Shown: piece by piece, positions 54,620 through 64,000 of the stretch
Layout of the letters: every line of letters starts with the position of its first letter
Numbering within the stretch: the first letter of the stretch is position 1
Assembly (NCBI RefSeq): GCF_040954645.1
Contig: NC_092806.1
Location: 29,041,644-29,105,643 of the forward strand
DNA from: Diabrotica undecimpunctata
Taxonomy: Eukaryota; Arthropoda; Insecta; Coleoptera; Chrysomelidae
Reading direction: 5' to 3'
Length of the DNA: 64,000 nucleotides
Notes under the pieces: generated by a model
Told to the model about the DNA's origin: nothing
What the model saw: the letters and a program-made list of their open reading frames with translations, nothing else
The model's database searches: none
Translations under genes and position numbers: made by a program

Positions 54620-57600
54620 GATTATGTTCTTCTTCTTCGCGTGCCATATCAGAATTATCCGACGTCACCATTTGAAGGCTTCTCGGTCTTCTGCAATCTG
54701 GAATAATTGTGCTGCATTTTTTATCTGAGTCCACTCACGAATGTTTTTTAACCAAAAAACTTGTTTTCTTTCTACATCTCTACGGCCCTCTATTTTGCCT
54801 TTCAGGATCAGTTGTAATATTGTATATCGACTTCTCCTTACTATATGTCCCAGATAAGACATTTTTCGATGTTTAACAGTCTTTTGCAGTTCTCTATGTT
54901 TGTTGACGCTCCTTAGTACTTCTTTGTTAGTTTTCCTTGCTGTCCAAGGTATCTTCAGGATTCGTCTAGGAACAAACATTTCCAATGCTTCAATTTTGTT
55001 CATGATCGATACTTTTAGCGTCCACACTTCTGCACTATACAAAAGTACGGACCAAACATAGCACTTCACCATTCTTTGTCTTAGTTCTAAACTGAGATGA
55101 TTATTGCAAAGAAATGACTTCATTTTCATAAAAGTAGTTTTAGTCATTGCTATTCTACGTTTTATTTCTATGTCTGGATCTAGTTGGTTCGGTATTACAG
55201 TTCCCAAATATGTTATTTTGTGAACTTTCTCAACTTGGACTCCGTTTAATTGAAGCTTTGCATCTGGATGTGGGTCACGACTAAATACTAAAAATTTGGT
55301 TTTGTTTGAGTTTATTTTAATGCCCATTTCCTCTCCTACCTCGTGAATACAATCAAGCAGAATTTGGAGACCTGCAATACTATCTGACAGAATTAATGTA
55401 TCGTCTGCATATCCAATCACATTAAGTAGTTCCCCGTTGATTTTTATTCCATATGGTTGTCTCTCAAGTGCCTTTTTAAATAACTGGTCCGAGTAAACAT
55501 TGAACAATGTTGGCGACAAAATGCAACCTTGTCTGACTCCTCGTTGTATAGAGATTTAATCGGTGTAGTTATCTCAAATTTTTACGATAGCAGTTTGATT
55601 CCAGTACAAATTTTTAATGACACGAATATCCTTGTCATCTATTCCGATATTTTTCAGTATTTGCATTAATTTTACATACTGTACTTTATCGAATGTACCT
55701 CCCTGGTTCCCATAGCATTTCTAAAACCAAATTGGGTATCTTCGAGATCTTCGCATTTGCGTCTAATTCTGTTGTGAAGTATTCTTAGGAATATTTTAAG
55801 AGTGTGGCGCATTAGGCTAATTAACCGATATTCTGAGCATTTTCTCGCATTGTGTTTTTTACGTATTGCGACAAAGATGAATTTGAGCTAATCTGTGGGA
55901 ATCACTCCGGTGTTATAAATTAAATTAAAAAGTCTTACTACTACTTTTATGTTATCATCCTCTATTAGTTTCAGCAACTCAGTTGGTGTATCATTTGGAC
56001 CACAAGCTTCTCTAATTTTAGCATTATTTATAGCGTGTTCTATCTCGCATTTCATAATTTGTGGGCTGTCAGTACAGTTTTGGTAGAATTCGGCAATATT
56101 ATTCCTGTCATCTTCAAACAAATCTGATATATACAGCTGCCATTCTTTTCTTATTTCGTGCTCATTTACAATAATTTTGTTTATTGTCAACGAGTACAGA
56201 GGGAACTCGTTTTTTAAATATATTACTCATTTCTTTTAGTTTTTTGTGCATATTAAATAAGTCGTGTTTATACATTACATCCTCCATTTCGTCGCACCTT
56301 TCTCTCATCCATTTTTCTTTGGCTAATTAGATCTCCTTTTTTATGCTTCTCTGTAGGTGTCTATATTCTGTTTCATTAGATTTTATCAGTCGACGTTGTT
56401 CCATTAATTTCAAGATGTCGTCTGTCATCCATTAATTTTTCTTGATTAAGTTTTTTCTATAATCATTGTTTGTGGACATTTCGTTAACTTGGTTTTTAAA
56501 TTCACTCCATAGTTCTTCTGGATCTTCTAGTTGTTCTTCGATGTTTTTTATTTTATTGTTAAATTCTTTTTTAATCTTATGTTTTATGTTTATATCGTCA
56601 AAGTTAAGTAGGTACATTGGTTTTTGGTTTTTGTCGCTGAATTCATTTTAACCTTAGTTTAATATCTGCTACAAGTGGTTGATGATCAAATCCAATATCT
56701 GCCCCAGGAAATGTAGTGACTTTTTTGGGGGCATTTCGGAAACGCTAATTTACAAGTATATAGTCTATTTGATTTCTTAAGGACTCAGGGTTATTGCCAT
56801 CATCAAATGGGGCTTTCCAAGTGTATAGTCGTCGCTTGGGTAGTTTATACCAGGTGTTTGCAATGATCATATCGTTTTCTTTCCAAAATTCATACAATCT
56901 CTGTCCTCGATCGTTATGTTGTCCTAGACCATAAGGACCTACAGTCTGACCTCGTAAACCTTCCCCAATTTTTGCATTGAAGTCACCTATAATATATAAA
57001 ATTTCGTGTTTATTAAGTTTCTGTAAGATGTCTTGAATCTGATCATACAACTTCTTGACTTCATCGTCATATTTTCTATCTGCAGTCGGGGCATAGATTT
57101 GAAGTATGTTAGTTTTAAATGGTTGAGTATTTATTTTGAGTAATATTATTCTATCCGAGACTGGTACGAAATTAGTTACATATTTACTCAGTTCTGATGT
57201 TACTAATATACCTACACCATTTTTTACATGATCCTGACTAGCCATCTCATTTCGCTGATTCCCAGTAGGTCTATTTCCATTCTTTTCATTTCTTGAATTG
57301 CGTTGTTAAGTTTCCCAGCCGCAAATAGACTTCTAACATTCCATGTGCACATTCTAAAATTAGATTTCTTTATTTTTACGATTTCTTCACGAGGTTTTCG
57401 TATGTTTACGACCTGAGAGGCCTCGTGGTATAAATATGTTTCTCCTCTCCTGCCAAATCTTGGCCTCCGCTTTCCATGATTAGTGAAGGTTTGCAATTGC
57501 AGTTTCAATTCCATGGTGATTTTCCTGGAGGTGCTCTATGAGCCGTTAATGCAGTGGTTCCCCTTTGCCTTCTGCATTCTTATGCTGTTGATCATTATTT

Positions 57601-57720
57601 GTTGATTCATCCGCCTTCGGGGCCGATTTCTCAACCCCAGGACAAAAGAATGCCCTACCACTCACCAACTCATCCGCCCTAAGCCGTTGGTCAGTAAGTG
57701 GGGGATTGCTTATACCGGCA
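54620..57720 (-). mobile_element. Most complete non-LTR retrotransposon: endonuclease plus RT
   Basis: Minus strand, about 3.1 kb. A 5' UTR-like block (57720-57515) precedes an ORF starting MELKLQLQ at 57514. The APE endonuclease shows RMCTWNVRSLFAAGKL, GISEMRW (metal-binding Glu), YIIGDFNAKIGEG, NQIDYILV and a frame-shifted DHQPLVADI (56690-56660). A linker leads to the RT: CGPNDTPTELLKLIEDDNIK, a broken finger block (TQFGFRNAMGTREVHS), then after a stop RRGVRQGCILSPTLFNVYSD and VIGYADDTLILSDSIAGLQI (about 55420-55360). The thumb KITYLGTVIPNQLDPDIEIK and the C-terminus LGHIVRRSRYTILQLILKGK, then VFWLKNIREWTQ, follow. The 3' end is GGCACGCGAAGAAGAAGAAC. At least four frameshifts or stops make it inactive. 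It is the reference copy of the WLRNLREW-type fragments. Confidence 0.92.
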
Positions 57721-58924
57721 ATCACTGGGACGTCAGAGCCTCATTTGTTATCTAGCAGGATACACCGGCTGACCATAATCAAGATCATCACGCGGGAAGG
57801 TGAGGTTGACATTTGGATAGAAGAGGCTATACGTTCCGCATCACTATCCCTTGCATCCCTTGATTATGTTACTACAAGTAATCGTTGGTTGCGTGGATTT
57901 AAAAAACATGACTTTCGACACAGTTCTCATTCCCTCTATTGATTAATCGTTAGTTCAAAGAATAGTGATAGTGATAGTAACGATATAGACATCTGTCATT
58001 TGTCAACCCCCTCTCTTCTAGTACCACAAACTCTTAGTTTTAAATAGGGAATAGACCATGTGTAGACCATTTTAAACTTTTCCACAGGTGTATATTTTGC
58101 AGTGTGCACTCTGGAAAGTTATAGACGATATTTAATATTGACATTGAGTGATCTGAATCGTAAGTGGGTCCTCTGCATGATAATATACTAGTTATGTCTG
58201 TAAGGTGTGATAATATTTTTAACACAGTCGCGAACACTAGAACCCGCTCTTCTATATCCGTTTTATCCACCATTATAAAAGAAAGTATATTGGTTGGATC
58301 TAGTATACCAATAATTACGTTCCATGCAATATTTCTATTGGAGAGGTCCTTACTATTACTACACATTCCATCATAGCCAACCATGGCAGCAAAATTTATG
58401 TTGAGAATTCTATTGTTATTATAAATTTTGAGAAAACCAAAAAAAATTTTATAATAGCAATTGCCGTAAACAGTGATTTTTAAAAAAGTTTTAGTTTATT
58501 ACTAATATTGCTTATTTTTTGATTTTGTGGTGTTTTTGTAAGGTACATTGAAACTGGTGCACCAAATTGTAATCTATTTTTTATTTAGAAAAATCCTGAA
58601 TTCCTGTTTTTATTTTCATATAAATTTTATTATCTCATTGTAAAAGTAGGCGTAAATATGTCAACACGGTATATATTAAACGATAAAACATAACTACTGA
58701 CCTATAAAAAACGAGGCAGAAATAACTTTCATTTTTCATCTATACCTAAAAATATCACTCAAAAACATAACATTTTTTTAACGATCGGGGTATAATACTC
58801 ATCTAAATGTTTAAATGTCTAAATTATTGGATGAAATAAAATATACTTGTCTCACTATTGTTCATTTACTTATTTCTGATTAGTTAGAAGCAGTAACCAG
58901 AGTAAACAACATCGATAATAACAT
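57721..58924. other. Mostly unassigned; one unrecognised ORF
   Basis: The first part may still be 5' UTR of the retrotransposon. Apart from the reading frame listed separately (58040-58384), the sequence is A/T-rich without recognised features. Confidence 0.35.
58040..58384 (-). CDS. Unrecognised 114-aa open reading frame
   Basis: An open minus-strand frame starting MVGYDGMCSNSKDLSNRNIA, then WNVIIGILDPTNILSFIMVD, with DSDHSMSILNIVYN near the end. Composition is protein-like, with few low-complexity runs. I cannot place it. It may be an exon of a host gene, a piece of an unknown transposon protein, or chance. No promoter or splice evidence decides. Confidence 0.3.
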   Translation of the reverse strand: MVGYDGMCSNSKDLSNRNIAWNVIIGILDPTNILSFIMVDKTDIEERVLVFATVLKILSHLTDITSILSCRGPTYDSDHSMSILNIVYNFPECTLQNIHLWKSLKWSTHGLFPI

Positions 58925-59245
58925 TAGCTTCCCCCCAGCGCTGCTGATCTTGTGCCATATGAATGCAGTTTGTTGTGACTCTCTTAATGTCATCTCTCCA
59001 TCGTGTTAAAGGTCAACCTCTACTTCTATATATTTGCATCAAACCTAGGATGCCACTCCACCGTGCGTTTAGTCCACCTACCGTCGTTCATTCTCGCCAT
59101 GTGTTCAGCTCAATTCCCCTTCGTATATGCTATTCTTTCCACAGTATCTTTGATTCCTCTTCTGGCTCTTATAATTACATTTGGGACTCATTTTTCCACA
59201 GATTTTTTAGTGAGTGGTAAAGTTTCTGCGCCAAAGTCAACACCG
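58925..59245 (-). mobile_element. Non-LTR 3' end fragment
   Basis: Minus strand C-terminal RT segment in several frames: IELNTWRE, then a shifted TVGGLNARWSGILG, then PLTRWRDDIKRVTTNCIHMA, QDQQRWGEA (about 59010-58925). The R-G-x-P-L-T-R-W-x-D-D-I...AQDxxxW pattern is the usual end of such elements. It belongs to a family different from its neighbour. Inactive. Confidence 0.6.
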
Positions 59246-59251
59246 GAAGTA

Positions 59252-59805
59252 CATCATCATCATCATCATCAGTTGGCGCTACAGCCCTTCGTGAGCCTTG
59301 GCCTGCTTCAAAACATTCTTCCATCCTTCCCTATCGAGTGTCTGTCTTCTCCAGCCCCTCACTCCAATCTCCCTCAGATCTTCCAGTACATCGTCCAGAT
59401 ATCTGAGTTTAGGTCGCCCCCTTCTTCTTCTTCCGACCGGCCTGTTTAGCATAGTTATTTTAGTGGGATCACTCTCATCCATCCGCATAACGTGGCCCAC
59501 CCACCTTAGGCGGTTTATTTTGATGGTCTTCACAATATCTGCATCACCAAGAAGTCTATAGAGTTCAAAGTTATATCGCCTTCTCCACAGACCCTGTTCG
59601 TTTACTCCGCCATATATGGTCCTCAATACTTTTCTTTCAAAGACTCGCAGTAACTCTTATTAGTTGTTGTCTTATCTTATTACTTATTACTCTTATTAGT
59701 CGTATTATTGTTTTATAAAGTTTGCACTTTGTTGCTATTGACATACTTCTCGCTCTTAGTTGAGGGCCCAGGCCAAAATAACAGCGGTTAGCCGGAAGTA
59801 CGCAC
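59252..59805 (-). mobile_element. Non-LTR 3' end with (ATG)n tail
   Basis: Minus strand: NRCYFGLGPQLRARSMSIAT, KCKLYKTIIR (about 59795-59710), then a long open C-terminus from 59626: MRTIYGGVNEQGLWRRRYNF, ELYRLLGDADIVKTIKINRL, RWVGHVMRMDESDPTKITML, NRPVGRRRRGRPKLRYLDDV and the end NVLKQAKAHEGL. An AGCGCCAACT linker and an ATG-repeat tail (59252-59269) follow. The C-terminal 115 residues are undamaged, making it one of the youngest-looking 3' ends. Confidence 0.88.
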
Positions 59806-60030
59806 TGTTCAAAACTCTTCCTTTTCAGGCTTATCAGTACATTGGTTTTAAATACTGCATTTATCAACTTACGAAAAGCCGCCCATGCTAATTTTACTCG
59901 TCTTTTAGTTTTGCAGGTTTGGTTATCCCGATCTATCCTAATTTGGTGACCTAAACATTTATAGAGTGTTACATGTTCGATCTCTACTTCGTTTAGGCTT
60001 ATATTGCGGCTGGGAATTAAGCGTATACTG
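59805..60030 (-). mobile_element. Second RT thumb fragment joined to the previous element
   Basis: Minus strand: NEVEIEHVTLYKCLGHQIRI (about 59995-59940), then DRDNQTCKTKRRVKLAWAAF, RKLINAVFKTNVLISLKRKS and FEQCVLPA, directly abutting NRCYFGLG of the neighbour. Both pieces cover nearly the same part of the RT thumb, so the join is a fusion of two different elements. Confidence 0.7.
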
Positions 60031-61204
60031 TGTTTTTGTAAAGTTAATTTGTAAACCTATTTTTTGACACAATTTAATTTATTTAACTACTTTTGGGCTT
60101 TTTTTAAGATTGCCTGATATTAAAACTATATTAGCAGCGACACAAATGTCCTGATTTTAACGTTATAATAGATGTTAGGTACCAAACGCCTTAACAAGAG
60201 TAGAGAACATATTAGTGTCCTTTAACTATTGCAATTGAAACGAGAACGCACCATATCGAAATATATCAAACTGGAAATACATAAATATTGACGGTAGATA
60301 CATTATTTCTTAAATAGAACCTTACAGAGATCAATGAATGTGCGTTCATCGAGTCATCGGACCCCTTATCCAAGGGGCACCTCTATCCACTCCAAAATCT
60401 CAGATCCACTTATCATTTTAAACAACTACATTTATAGTCAATACCATACGTACATTCAGATAAAATGTGTCAATTTTCCGAATGTGTCTTTTTTACGTCG
60501 TTTATTTTGACAATTTCTTGACAACCTTAATCAATTGTCATGTGCATTTTTCGTTTTGTTTTCTTTTTTTATGCCATGTTGCTTATTCAATAAAAAACTA
60601 TTTTTGAATGTTTGAATGAATGTTTGCAAGCGTTGTAGATCGTTTAGAAGAATCGTCCATAAATGTAGACTGAAAAGAATAGAATCTTCGATTATATCAT
60701 CTCTTCTTTTTTTTTCAAAATATTTTTTTATCAAAAAAAAACTTTTTCAAACGGTTTTTTGAGAATTACTCAAAAAGTATGTATTTTAACAAAAAAAATT
60801 ATTATAAAAAATTTAGCTTATAAAAAAAACAAAAAGAATGGTGTACTGTCTACTATGGTGTCTGTAGCCTCAATACAAGCGGAGAAATAACTTATTGAAA
60901 GTTGGTTCTTCTTCGGCAGAGGTCAAAATTGAAAGTTTCAACGTAAAATATGAAGAAACCGATTTATTTTTCATGGAAAACTCATACAACCTTTTTTGTA
61001 GTGCTTGAAAAATTCTTTATTTTTATTTTTTATAAGTCTCTAGCATCAATTGTAAGGGAGTTATAACAAAAATAAGGTTGGTCCGTAATTTTTTTAGCGA
61101 CAAAAACATGAAATTTACCCCCTAATTACCACCCTAAAGGTACATTAATAAAGTGAATTGTAAAGAAGTAACGAATATTTTTGATTAGAGTGATAATTGA
61201 GTGA
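60031..61204. other. AT-rich stretch, nothing recognised
   Basis: About 1.2 kb with poly-A and poly-T runs around 60700-60830. No gene was recognised. Confidence 0.35.
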
Positions 61205-62212
61205 CTTTGGGCACTTTTTAAATCTACAAAGCGTACATATACTTTGTAGATTTAAAAAGTGCTTTTGACAGGGTGAGGCGAAATGACAGATTAAATTTAT
61301 TACAAGCTGAACAAATAGACCATCAGATAATAAGGACAATTAATGAAATTAACAAGAACAACAAGACCAGAGTTATAATGCCAACAGGGGAAACATAATG
61401 CATAGAACTAAAAGGAGGAATCCGCCAAGGAGACTCGTTCAGCCCATTGTTATTCAATATGGTAATGAACCAAATAATTCACGAAGTAAGAAAACGACTC
61501 GGATACCACATGGGAGTGCATAAAATCACGATACTATGCTATGCCGATGATGCAGTACTAATTGCTGATAACGAAGATGACCTACAAAGGCAGCTCCACA
61601 CCTTCAATATCAGCAAACAAATGTAATATGAGAATATCAGTAGAAAAAACTAAATGTATAGTGATCAGTAAAGAGCCGCGTAGATGCAAACTAGAAATAA
61701 ACGGCAAAATTGTAGAACAAGTAATGAAATTCAATTACCTAGGAGTAGAGATCACTAGTGACAGGGATATAAGAACTGAGAACACAAGGCAAGCATCAAA
61801 AGCGGCAAGAGTAAGTGGTTGCCTCCGAGAAACCATATGGCGAAACAAATATCTGACCACGGAAAGCAAAATGAAAGTATAAAAGACAACAGTAAGACCA
61901 ATCCTAACATATGCAGCGGAGACAAGGACCGATACAACAAAGACGAAACAGCAAATCAACAAATCGAAATGAAAGTATTAAGATCAATAGCGGGCATATC
62001 ATTAAGAGACAGACAAAGCAACAGAAGTATACGCGAACAATGCAAAATTCAAAATATTAACAGGTGGATAAAAACAAGAAAAAAAAACTGGAACGAACAT
62101 GTAAACCGAATGGGACCAGATACATTAGCGAACATCTTTAAAAACAACAAGCCGTATAGCAGAAGACACGTTGGAAGTCCGCCAAAAAGAAGAAGAAGAA
62201 GAAGAAGAAGTG
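61205..62212 (+). mobile_element. Non-LTR retrotransposon, palm to 3' end, (GAA)n-tail family
   Basis: Best copy of the GAA-tail family. The palm reads YFVDLKSAFDRVRRNDRLNL (61240-61299), then IELKGGIRQGDSFSPLLFNM and the catalytic box ITILCYADDAVLIADNEDDL (about 61525-61585). After a frameshift the thumb (61620-61880) reads SVEKTKCIVISKEPRRCKLE, KFNYLGVEITSDRDIRTENT, and CLRETIWRNKYLTTESKMKV with a stop. The C-terminus then reads RPILTYAAETRTDTTKTKQQ, and a faint end precedes an AGA/GAA tail (62183-62212). Fingers and endonuclease are missing. Its 5' edge carries a short inverted duplication (61211-61262). Confidence 0.9.
61211..61262. repeat. 21-bp inverted duplication at the 5' edge of the truncated retrotransposon
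   Basis: GCACTTTTTAAATCTACAAA plus G (61211-61231) is the exact inverse of 61242-61262. The right copy is coding RT sequence (FVDLKSAF), so the left one is a flipped copy of the retrotransposon's own 5' sequence. Confidence 0.9.
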
Positions 62213-62214
62213 AT

Positions 62215-62735
62215 AATTGGGGGTGATTTTCTGGGGGGAATCGAGCAACTCTTAATGAATATACTGATTTCTCTTGTTATGTCATTTTTTTATTCAATGG
62301 CACTACTTTTTTCTTTCTGTTATACTACAACTCACTCAGCTTCTTTTACAACTTCTTTTTATTCCAAACGCTGCAACTGCTAAAAATTATTGATGGTTTA
62401 AAATTATAACGCAGACATAATATAATTCCAAATCAAAATAAATAATAAAAGAGAGGTTCTCCCCACTCACTCTATCTATCTGTTGACGTAAATAATTCGC
62501 AAATAACTATTTTTAATTTATATTTTGCTATTTTTAATAACACAGATTCGGTTAAACCGGAAGCTTGATTTTTGTGTGAATATTTTTAGATGGTTTTAGA
62601 ATGTGAGGATTATTTTGGATTTAGATACTTGTAGTAGCTATAAAAAATTATAATTAATTATATATATTGCTATAAAGATTGATATTTGGATTAATAAGGT
62701 TCTTTCACTTTATTATTTATTGACAGTAATAACTG
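62215..62735. other. Unassigned AT-rich stretch
   Basis: About 520 bp after the GAA tail; nothing recognised. Confidence 0.35.
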
Positions 62736-62739
62736 TACA

Positions 62740-63118
62740 CTAGGGTGTCCCGAAAAATCGCTTTTTGTTTTTATTTAATACAAGACCTCTTGAAATTGGG
62801 GTAATTGCTCGTAAATTATCACAATAATTTAAAAAAAATTATAACAATATATCTTTAGGGTTCTACCGAACTTTAAAGATTTGAAAAATTGTCATTTTTA
62901 TGATAATATTTCACTATACTTAATTTCGCATCCTGAACTAAATATAAAACATTATTTAATGCAAGACCTCTTAAAATTTATGTAATTACCAATATATTAT
63001 CACAGTATTTTTAAAAATAAAATAAAAATATATCTTAAGGGTTCTACCGATCTTCAAAGTTTTGGAAAATTGTCATTTTTGTGATAATATTTTTTCGGCT
63101 CCTGAACTCAAATAAATT
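62740..63118 (+). repeat. ~181-bp tandem duplication following a TAGGGTGTCCC motif
   Basis: Two diverged head-to-tail units (from about 62772 and 62953) share TATTTAAT(A/G)CAAGACCTCTT, AGGGTTCTACCGA, AAAATTGTCATTTTT(A/G)TG and CCTGAACT. The array starts just after CTAGGGTGTCCCGAAAAATC (62741), which resembles the tips of TIR elements. Confidence 0.85.
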
Positions 63119-63214
63119 GAGATTGTACTGTACGATTGTATAATATTGCGTCGTATTATACGTTCCGTTAAAGTTTAGAGAATTCTGTGAACTTTGGTTA
63201 CATCAGAAGAATCA

Positions 63215-64000
63215 ATGAGGGCACCAAAAAAGTTGTGTCCTACTCAAACGACCGATTCTATATCAGCAAATTGCGATGAAGAAGAAGAAGCAGTGCCTGA
63301 CTTTTTCTCAACAGAGACACCGTCGACTTCCACGTTTAATAGAAATACGTTGTAGTTGCCAACAGTTGCTAAAGTGATAGATACAGTTTATCGATGCGAT
63401 TTGCTGCTGCTGCTGCTTCTGCCGTTTTGGTTGACGTGGGTTTGGTTTCTACTAAAGATCTGACACTGGTTATTGATAAAAACAAAATCCATAGAGCTCT
63501 ATGTAAAGCCCGAAGAGATGCTTCAAAAGATGTTGCAGGTATTATTGTAAATAGCATTTACTTTGATAGAAGAAAGGACAAGACCCTGATAAATGAGAAA
63601 ATGGGGAATCGTTACCATCGCAAAGAGATTTTGGAAGAACACATCTGATTGCTATCAGAACCCGGATCAATTTATTTGGGACATACAACGCCTAGTCGTG
63701 GCACTGCAAATTGAATTTTTACTTCGATCACAACTTTTTTTGAGGGTCAAAGTTTGAATTTAGATGATGTAATTTGCTTGTATGTGATGGAACTGCAACT
63801 AATATTGGCTGGAAGGGTGGTGTGATTCAATATTTAGAGGAGTATTTGGAGAGACCGTTACAATGGTGTGTTTGTTTGCTTCATGACAATGAGTTACTGT
63901 TTCGTCACTTGTTCCTGACCATAGATGGTTCTACTTCGGGTCCTAGAGAATACTCCGGACCTATTGGAAAACAGTTAATTGCTTATGAAAATAAATTCAC
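63215..64000 (+). pseudogene. Uncharacterised arthropod transposon-type protein, decayed, cut by window edge
   Basis: ATG at 63215 opens an acidic, Ser/Thr-rich segment to a TAG at 63355. After a frameshift a clear domain follows (63394-63648): RFAAAAASAVLVDVGLVSTK, DLTLVIDKNKIHRALCKARR and GIIVNSIYFDRRKDKTLINE. Past a TGA at about 63646-63648, shifted frames give SEPGSIYLGHTTPSRGTA, then VDGTATNIGWKGGVIQYLEE (about 63788-63845), PLQWCVCLLHDNELLFRHLF and TSGPREYSGPIGKQLIAYEN up to the window end. The block order (IYFDxRKDKTL, DGTxxNxGxxGGVIxxLE, LLHxNELxxRHL, GPxxYSGPIGK) fits an uncharacterised family seen, to my memory, in many arthropod genomes. The DGT segment may hold a catalytic Asp. 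Broken by at least three frameshifts or stops. Confidence 0.65.

Noticed and set aside
62160..62383. Acidic/basic low-complexity frames near 62171
   Set aside because: They read through the (GAA)n tail and continue into AT-rich DNA; no domain.

Overview
The window looks like a transposon-rich, intron/intergenic stretch of a large insect (arthropod) genome. It is AT-rich and has no bacterial-style operons. Almost every piece of recognisable coding sequence is a decayed transposable element of a type common in insects: APE-type non-LTR retrotransposons, IS630-Tc1-mariner, pogo/Tigger, PIF/Harbinger and hAT. Host order cannot be fixed from sequence alone; a beetle or another insect with an expanded genome would fit. 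Only one stretch looks like an ordinary host-gene exon (39339-39524, +). No rRNA, tRNA or CRISPR array was seen.

Layout. 0-9 kb: decayed non-LTR fragments (91-1232 +; 3534-4110 -; 6530-8600 -), a GC-rich island with a broken reading frame (1560-1870), a (CA)n(TA)n microsatellite, a pogo/Tigger deletion derivative (4447-5795), and a GC-rich terminal-inverted-repeat element (7801-8300) that splits the third non-LTR copy. 9.6-13 kb: an IS630-Tc1-mariner element with long terminal inverted repeats (TIRs), an intact 349-aa transposase with DD41D spacing and intact TA target duplications, lying between the arms of an older inverted repeat. 13-26 kb: non-LTR pieces, a second decayed DD41D transposase, a small PIF/Harbinger element and an 83-bp tandem duplication. 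26.6-29.2 kb: a 2.66-kb foldback element with arms of about 720 bp and TAA target duplications. 29.6-33.6 kb: two more mariner-type elements with long TIRs and broken transposases. 34.6-38.4 kb: non-LTR pieces, a 239-bp MITE and a hAT derivative with a perfect 8-bp target duplication. 39.3 kb: the host-like exon. 41-45 kb: a second PIF/Harbinger derivative, a Tc1 fragment and more non-LTR pieces. 45.9-48.0 kb: a transposase-like gene split by a non-LTR insertion. 49.4-49.6 kb: a perfect 88-bp inverted repeat. 49.6-51.3 kb: nested non-LTR pieces. 52-53 kb and 63.2-64 kb: remnants of two uncharacterised arthropod transposon-type proteins. 54.6-57.7 kb: the most complete non-LTR retrotransposon (endonuclease plus reverse transcriptase, about 3.1 kb). 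58.9-62.2 kb: further non-LTR 3' ends.

How the parts relate. The non-LTR copies fall into a few families by protein similarity and 3' tail. Several end in short tandem repeats, (GAA)n or (GAT)n, and so create microsatellites. The DNA transposons repeat one theme: long TIRs, TA targets, and a TIR tip reading CAGGGTG or CAGTGTG. Nesting gives relative ages. The best candidates for new biology are the intact DD41D element with its long, internally structured TIRs, the 26.6-29.2 kb foldback element, the 88-bp perfect hairpin and the interrupted transposase-like gene at 46-48 kb. All reading was by eye; no similarity search was run.
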